DNA of 64,000 nt from Tetrahymena elliotti 4EA (lineage: Eukaryota; Ciliophora; Oligohymenophorea; Hymenostomatida; Tetrahymenidae): assembly GCA_000231825.2 (NCBI GenBank), contig JH720346.1:348942-412941 (forward strand). Reading direction: 5' to 3'. How positions within the stretch are numbered: the first letter of the stretch is position 1; the number at the start of each line of letters is the position of its first letter. Of the stretch, positions 57,795 to 64,000 are shown piece after piece. The notes under the pieces were generated by a model, which did no database searches, was not told where the DNA came from, and saw only the letters and a list, made by a program, of their open reading frames with translations. The position numbers were made by a program, and so were the translations under genes.

Positions 57795-58686
57795 TATTAA
57801 GATACTTACTTTAACTTTTGTATTTGTTTTGATTATATTTCAATATATGTAAATAATTGCTATGTGACTATCTATATTTAACAAAAGTATTATAATTTTA
57901 ATATTCCTTTTGTTCTCTAAGCTCTAAATCCTATTGAAATTTATAATTTTATTTTTTATTAAAAATCAATGGTAAAAAATTTAGGATAATTTATTAAATT
58001 TCGATGGAGTTAAGTATTTTAATTTTATTGGTAAATTAATAATAATTTCAATTACTATTTCAATAAACCCTATTTACAACTCAGCTTAGATTCAAAATTC
58101 TTTAATATCTCTTTATCAAAAAAATCTATTCAAGTTATTAAGTAAAGATAAAATTATTTCTATTAAAATTTTAAATCTTTAGTTATTTATTTAACTTGCT
58201 TCTCACTTAAACCTCCATCTTCCCATAGTTTCATTGATAGACAGATAGATTAATAATTATTTTCTAAAAAATGTTAATAAAAAAGTGGAAATTAAATATT
58301 AAAATTAAATAATTAAAATATTTTTCTCAATACTAATTTTTTTGTAGGTTTTAATTAGATAGATATATGTAATATTTCATTTAAGGATATGAAGGTATTA
58401 TTTAATTGATGATATCATGCTTAATATTATATTTATTTACTTGTTTATTTCATTTTCTTATTTAAATACTTACTTTGAATAATATTTTATCTTTCCTTTA
58501 TTAACAATATTTTTTACAAGACGATTTTAGATATTAAAATTTTAATACCAATAAAAATGTATAAAACATTTAAAGCAAAATTATTTAGATAGTGTTAATC
58601 TATTTCAATCTATAGAAATAATGTAGAGAATAATTAGAAAGAAAATAGAAATATTAAATATGATTTGATAATTACTTTAAATTCAG
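57795..58686. other. Intergenic, nothing recognisable
   Basis: AT-rich sequence upstream of the SHIPPO gene and downstream of the membrane-protein pseudogene; no supported feature. Confidence 0.55.
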
Positions 58687-59285
58687 TTATTTTATCAAGC
58701 AGATATAAATACAAATATTTAACAGTATAACCATCAATATAAAACCTAAACAAGCATAATAGATTATGTAATAGGCCAACACAAGCTTGTAGTTATCACC
58801 ACAATCTGAGCTATTATATACAGTTAAGTCAACTGCAGTTATATGATCTCCTACAATGCTTATTGTAAATGCTAATATAAAAAAGATTTTTGGATACTTT
58901 TTAAGCTTAGTATCCATAAAGATTAATAATAATTCAGTTAAGACCTATTTACCACTCTTATAAAGAGCATAAAAGATGCAGCTTAAGCCCATTTTTTCAG
59001 AGCATCATTATCACAGTTGTTGTTTCTTCCTTCTTAATCTTAGAAAATGAATAGAAGAACACCAAAAGCAAGAAAAATTGATACTCTTAAAATTATATTC
59101 TTTCAGTATTTGTAATTGGTATAAAAAAATAATTTAGAGGAAATCTTAAAAGCTTTCTTCTTACTTTTTTTAATATCGCATCTATCTTATCGATAGTGAA
59201 TTGAGAATTGAATGGAGTTCTTTATACATTCTATTATTAATTTTATGTTGAAGTAGATATTATTTAAATCTAAACTTGCTATCAT
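58687..59285 (-). pseudogene. Broken paralogue of small membrane protein
   Basis: A minus-strand copy related to the intact gene at 61833-62501: FGVLLFIFQDQEGRNNNCDN and DALKKWAQAASFMLFI align with FGVLLWVFQDQGEKNDYCNN and DSLKKWAKAASIILFI there, and VYNSSDCGDNYKLVLAYYII aligns with INNSSDCDKLYKLALAFYII. Two lesions are visible. An in-frame TGA lies after LFFYTNYKY, and a one-base frame change falls between MLFI and KSGKQVL (near 58970). In a code where TAA and TAG are sense, TGA and frameshifts are the main inactivating marks. A short intron spanning a lesion cannot be fully excluded. Confidence 0.7.
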
Positions 59286-60116
59286 TGTTAATTTTCTGTT
59301 TACTAAAGAATTTAATGAGTCGAAATAGACTATGCATATTATTATCATTTCACTAACTCCATTTTAATTACTTCTCTTTCAAATTGTTAGTTTTTATAAA
59401 TATTTTTATCTAATAATTTAAAAAGCATCTTAATCAGATATTTAAAATTTATACTAATATCTTAAAATAGCCAGTAGCATCGAACGGTCAAAAATTATTA
59501 ATTAAATTTGATTATTCAGTAATTTGAATCAGATAAATTGCTATTAAGCAAAAATATGTGATTTATAAATCCTTAGAATTTGAATTTTCTCAATTTTACA
59601 ATAAAATAATTTTTTCAAGATGTATTATTTTATAAAATTACTTTGTTGAAAATAAATACAATCAATTTCAAATTTATGACTTCTGAAATTTTTTTGATTT
59701 TGAATAAGACATATACTTTAGGATAGAGATCTCAAATTAAATCATTAAAAAATTTTAATGAATTATTAGCTATTAAAGATTTCAACAAGCATATAATAGA
59801 ATGTTATTTTAAAACTGATAATAGATTTAAAATAATATTTTATTTTTGTAAAATTTAAACTGAATTTTTTTCATTTTTTATTCGCTTCAAAAAACTTGAT
59901 ATATTTTTTTTCAAATGATGGTAATTAAACTTTTCATTTTTTAGTTAGAATAAATGACGTTATTCTTTTATCAAAAAATGATTTTTAAATAATTGGGGTT
60001 TTTTTTAATTTAAATAGATATTTGGATTAAGAAGTAATTATTAATTATAATTATTATCAATAAATAATTGTAAAAAAAAAAGATATTTAATTTAGAATTA
60101 TCTAATTGAAAAAGAT
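59286..60116. other. Intergenic, nothing recognisable
   Basis: AT-rich with many A/T runs; no reading frame that I can support on either strand. Confidence 0.55.
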
Positions 60117-60754
60117 ATGTTTGTAAAGCTTTTTTTAAATTTTTCGATAATAGTTGCTGAAAAAGATGACCATATTTTACTAATATTGATTTAAGTAATT
60201 ATAAGATAATGAATTTTAGCAAATTTAAAAGTTAATTTAGATGAATTAATTATAAAATATAAAGATTTAACCCATTAAAATCTTAAAGCAAAGAATTACT
60301 TGTTAACTTATTTAAATTTAAAATTGTATTAATAATAGGATACTTTGGTATTTATTCTAGTTAAAATATTCAATGTATGGTTGATTATAAAAATCATATG
60401 TAATATGAAATAATTAGTGAAAGTAAATCTATTATGAAGAATACATCTTTAATAAAATAAATGGTATATTAATATAAAAACTTGTGTACTTTTACTATAA
60501 TCGTCTAATAATTTAAAAAATATATAATTTAAGATGAAGACTAAGTTATTTAAAACAAAAATTGTTAAAATAATGAGTAACTATTGATCATACAAGATAC
60601 TAAAAATATCTGCAATAGAAGTTTTACAAATACAAATAAGCTTTCTTTCAATAAAACAAAAATAACATTTTAAATTGTAATTTTAAAAATGAGAAATTTT
60701 AATTTAGAATTGATTTTGATGAATCAAATTTTTGTATTTTCTTTTATGAATTGA
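60117..60754 (+). CDS. Possible small multi-exon gene, weak
   Basis: Open stretches in the ciliate code have coding-like content: LDELIIKYKDLTHQNLKAKN near 60235-60300 and QDEDQVIQNKNCQNNEQL then LLIIQDTKNICNRSF near 60530-60640, ending at TGA 60752-60754. A possible start is the ATG at 60117. The frames must be joined by introns (candidates GTAATTATAAG... and GTATTTATTC...AATTAG), but the phases do not agree in my attempts. No domain recognised; it may be a relic. Confidence 0.25.
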
Positions 60755-61832
60755 TAATATCTATTAATTTTTTTGTCAAAAATTTTGTAAGAAATTATCG
60801 GTTTATTATTTATTATTATAAAATTCTAGATTATGATTATAATAAATGAAACTATTCTTATTTCTAGTTTCAAATCTTATCTTAAAGCAACAGTTCAGAG
60901 CATTAGTAAAAATCTATTTAAAATAAATCATTGATAAACAACACTAAATACTTTATATATGTAATTCTAAATCTATCATCAAATAAATGAAATCTAAGCT
61001 AAATCTAAAAAGTAATCATTTATTTTTAAAAAAATGAAATAATTTTTTGTATTATTCAGTATTAATTAATAATGAGGATAAATTTACAAAAGAATTATTT
61101 TTATTATGAATAATAGATACTTAATTTTTAGAAATTTAAATCAAAAATAGAAACTGTTTATAATAGTTATAATTTCAAAATTTTTGATTAATCCTAATAA
61201 AGTTTGATTAATGTGCTCAAACAATATTCAAAAAATCAGCTTTTTTTTGTTTTTTAATTTTTGTTTAATCTTCCAGCTATGAATTAGAAAAGTAAAAAAA
61301 TACAAAATATATTTCTTTTATACCAAATTTTAGATTTTTTTATTATTCCGAAATTATTATTTGATTTTCAAAAATTCAAATGATTTTTATGTTACTTCTT
61401 CTTCTTTTTTATATTATTTTCTGTAAACAATTAAAAGAGTGGTTTTTCTGCATTTAATTCAATTAATTTATGAGTAATCATAATCATTTTCTGTGTTAAA
61501 CTAAAACAAGATTTTTAAATAGATTGATATTTTTTTTACAAAAATTAGAATAAGTAAAGCAATTATTCAATTTATCCATTTGCTCATTTTCAAAATAAAA
61601 AAGAAACATTTAACTCCCTTATATATTTTAATCAGCTTACATTTACTGCTAATTAAATACTTACTACCTTAAGTGTATTTATTTACTGATTTTTTTAGAA
61701 ACTATTTCCATTATAATTTAATGATTTAGTGTATTAATATCTATATCTTTAACATATAAATTGTAATAACCAAAAATAATAGATTAAACACAAAAATGTT
61801 ATAAAATTATATAAAACACCAAACTATGCTGG
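60755..61832. other. Intergenic, nothing recognisable
   Basis: AT-rich spacer downstream of the small membrane protein gene; no supported feature. Confidence 0.55.
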
Positions 61833-62501
61833 TCACCCTGTGGATAAAGCTTTAAATAAAGAGTATATGAGGATGATTATAATTATGAATGCTATACCCA
61901 TAGCAATATAGTCAATTATGTAGAAGGCTAATGCTAGTTTATATAATTTATCACAATCTGAACTATTATTGATATTTAAACCAATACTAGTGACAAATAT
62001 CCCTATAGCAAGTAGAATTTGTATAGGTAAAGTTATTTTGAAGAATTTCCCTTTGGTTTGAAACACAGATTTTATAAAAATTTTATCAATAAACTGGAGA
62101 ACTAAAACACCAGATTAGATAAAGAGGATAATTGAGGCAGCTTTAGCCCATTTTTTAAGACTATCATTATTGCAGTAGTCATTTTTCTCTCCTTAATCTT
62201 AGAAAACCCATAATAAAACACCAAAAACAATTTATATTGATGTAGCGCTTATTATTTAGCAAAAAAGTGAACATAATTTTTAACTGAGTGATCTTTCATC
62301 TATATCTTCTTACACTTTCTTGTCAGTCTAAGTAGTATATGCTTGTTATCCTGCTTGAAGAGTTTGAAGATTTTAATAATTAATTTCATCTTATGTAGGA
62401 TTTTTTAAGACTTAAATTTGTTAAAGCTATTAAGTTTCTGCAGACAAAACATCTTAGTTGTTGTTAATAGGCTGAGTATTTTATAATTAAGCTACTTTCA
62501 T
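61833..62501 (-). CDS. Small four-helix membrane protein
   Basis: An intronless frame of 222 residues (start ATG 62501-62499, stop TGA 61835-61833). The N-terminal ~95 residues are polar and Gln-rich (MKVAQLQNTQPINNNQD). Four hydrophobic segments follow: IISATSIQIVFGVLLWVF, AASIILFIQSGVLVLQFI, ITLPIQILLAIGIFVTSIGL and ALAFYIIDYIAMGIAFIIII. Two Cys-containing loops are conserved with the pseudogene at 58.7 kb: DYCNNDSLKKWAKA after helix 1 and NNSSDCDKLYKLA after helix 3, so the two Cys could form a disulfide on one membrane face. The family is unknown to me, presumably a ciliate-specific tetraspan family. Confidence 0.8.
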
Positions 62502-63420
62502 TTTATTTACTTGTTTTGTTGTTGAAAGATTGATTTAGCTGTTTTATTATTTTAATTTATTATAAATTTATGTAACATCTAATAATCCTAAATTTAAATA
62601 CCAAATCTATAATAAAAAAAAAGTTATACTTTTTGAATCAAATTAGTCAATACCATTAGATACACTTCTATTTCAAATTTCTAAAAAATTTAAAAACCAT
62701 TTGTTACATAATTATTGAAGACCTAAAATTAGTTTAAATTTAGAAGTAAATTAAGTTTTTATCGCTTTCCCTATTAATTAAAAAAGAAAGAAATTTATTT
62801 AAGCAAATAAATTTTTTTTGAAAGGATTAAAGAAGTAAGCATAAAATAATTTTTTTTTTTCAAGTGATAAATTAATAATAAATAATCTCTAATATCAAAA
62901 GTTAATTAAAAAGACTAAAAATGAAATTTTAAATATACTGCAATTCTACTAACATCATCTCTTTTTTTCAGAAAATATCAAAAAGTAAAATTTTCAAATA
63001 AATGTAACTCTAATAAATTTTATTAATTGATTTATCTTTCAAAAATTGAAGAATTATATTAATAATAAATAAAAAAAGGAATTTATAACCTGTATTTTTA
63101 AAAACTGTTATTTCTTTATTTAATTTTCATTAAGATTTACAAATTTACAAATATAGCTTGAATGCATTAGATAGAGAGAGTGATAAATCTTACAAAAATT
63201 TATTAAAAATTTAATACTATAATTAATCTTACTTTGATTTTAAAAATGCTTGGTTCCTACCTACTTTTTGCAAATCAGTAGTCTTATTGGAATCTCATTA
63301 TGAATAATCAAATTAATTCATTTTTTTATCAAATGCGTAAAAAAATTTTTTTGTGAAAAAATTAATCTGATTTTTCAACTACTTATTAATTAATTTTCAA
63401 TTTCATATCTAAACAAATAT
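62502..63420. other. Intergenic, nothing recognisable
   Basis: AT-rich sequence upstream of the small membrane protein gene, up to the N-cap-like exon of the third LRR copy. Confidence 0.55.
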
Positions 63421-64000
63421 TTAAAAATAAATAAATCTTAACACAAAATAATAAATATTTTACAAATCTTGCTGAGGTACTTCAATTTCTTGAGATATAT
63501 AGATATACTTTAATTTTTATTTAATTAAAGTTTCTAAGCTCTGAATTAAGTTCTAACTTACAACTTAACATTGATTTGATTTTAGATAAATTTACTAACT
63601 TTTCTTTAAAATAATAAAATGTCCAAATTTTTACTTTTTACTTCTTGTAAAAATAGTATTCAAAATTTATCTCGCATTCTGAAAAAACATTAATTTTATT
63701 TTATGAATTCCTAATCAAATTTTGGTTTATTTAATTCACATTTTTATGTCTTTTTCTTTCTTTTAAATGTTTCTTTCTTTCAATTTTTATTTTTAAAAGT
63801 GAGAATAATATTGGTGAAATGAGTGCCTAAAAATTAACTGAATTATCAAAGTGCTCTAACCTCTAAATTTTGAGTCTTAACCTTAGGTAAAAATAATGTT
63901 TCAATATGAATTATGTATTTTTGAATTAATTAATAAATGAATGAATACTTTAATTTATAAATAATGACTGATAATTTCGGTTTGTTTACTTGATATTATT
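63421..64000 (+). pseudogene. Start of a third LRR gene copy, probably broken
   Basis: The N-cap exon is recognisable (KYFTNLAEVLQFLE and on, about 63450-63590) and a repeat exon follows at 63800-63886 (NNIGEMSAQKLTELSKCSN), with a normal acceptor (TTTTAAAAG) and donor (GTAAAAATA). Two defects show. At the place of the ATG in the other two copies the sequence reads AAATAAATC, and relative to the copy at 24643 there is a 7-base insertion (AACACAAAATAATAAATATT), which would shift the frame. The repeat exon is 87 rather than 90 bp but keeps the frame. The copy runs off the window, so the rest is unknown. Confidence 0.6.

Noticed and set aside
1..64000. CRISPR arrays, rRNA or tRNA genes
   Set aside because: No regularly spaced identical repeats, no rRNA-like stretches and no recognisable tRNA B-box plus cloverleaf were noticed on either strand; this was by eye, and a tRNA scan would be the decisive test.

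Overview
The window reads as nuclear DNA from a ciliate with the Tetrahymena-type code. The base composition is extremely AT-rich, introns are short GT-AG, and long proteins are recovered only if TAA and TAG are read as glutamine and TGA is the sole stop. Standard-code ORFs therefore miss almost every gene. Tetrahymena or a close oligohymenophorean relative is the best guess; I cannot tell macronuclear from micronuclear DNA with certainty. One assembly gap (N run, 11932-12048) lies inside a repeat array.

Layout. 0-2.7 kb: 3' part of a voltage-gated-type K+ channel with a cyclic-nucleotide-binding-like domain (channel 1). 4.3-8.9 kb: complete channel 2. 9.7-10.7 kb: an orphan channel C-terminal tail. 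11.2-16.0 kb: a leucine-rich-repeat (LRR) gene in which every repeat is one 90-bp exon. 16.9-18.7 kb: inverted LRR exon remnants plus a decayed pogo/Tigger-like transposase. 19.7-24.1 kb: channel 3. 24.6-26.8 kb: a shorter exon-per-repeat LRR gene. 27.3-28.5 kb: an unrecognised minus-strand gene. 28.7-31.5 kb: a two-domain thioredoxin-like gene carrying a small inverted-repeat element in an intron. 31.8-32.4 kb: a degenerate ~170-bp repeat. 32.7-35.6 kb: an acidic unknown protein. 36.1-41.5 kb: channel 4. 41.8-43.0 kb: a YeeE/YedE-like membrane protein. 43.6-47.4 kb (minus) and 49.2-53.5 kb (plus): a head-to-head pair of membrane histidine-kinase genes, the first apparently without a phosphoacceptor histidine and the second a complete hybrid kinase. 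54.2-57.8 kb: a small membrane protein and a SHIPPO-repeat (ciliary) protein. 58.7-62.5 kb: two paralogous small membrane-protein genes, one dead and one intact. 63.4 kb to the end: the broken start of a third LRR gene.

Main themes. Four channel paralogues share intron positions and exon lengths, a phosphate-binding cassette lacking its usual Glu and Arg, a CX2CX4HX4C zinc-knuckle-like motif just behind that domain, and a C-terminal Phe-Pro motif; I do not know of a description of the last two in K+ channels. Channel tails are twice followed about 0.5 kb later by an exon-per-repeat LRR gene, suggesting block duplication. The LRR genes grow by duplication of phase-2/phase-2 exon-intron units of about 190-320 bp, and decayed copies are scattered around. 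Exon models were checked by phase arithmetic by hand; no database search was possible.
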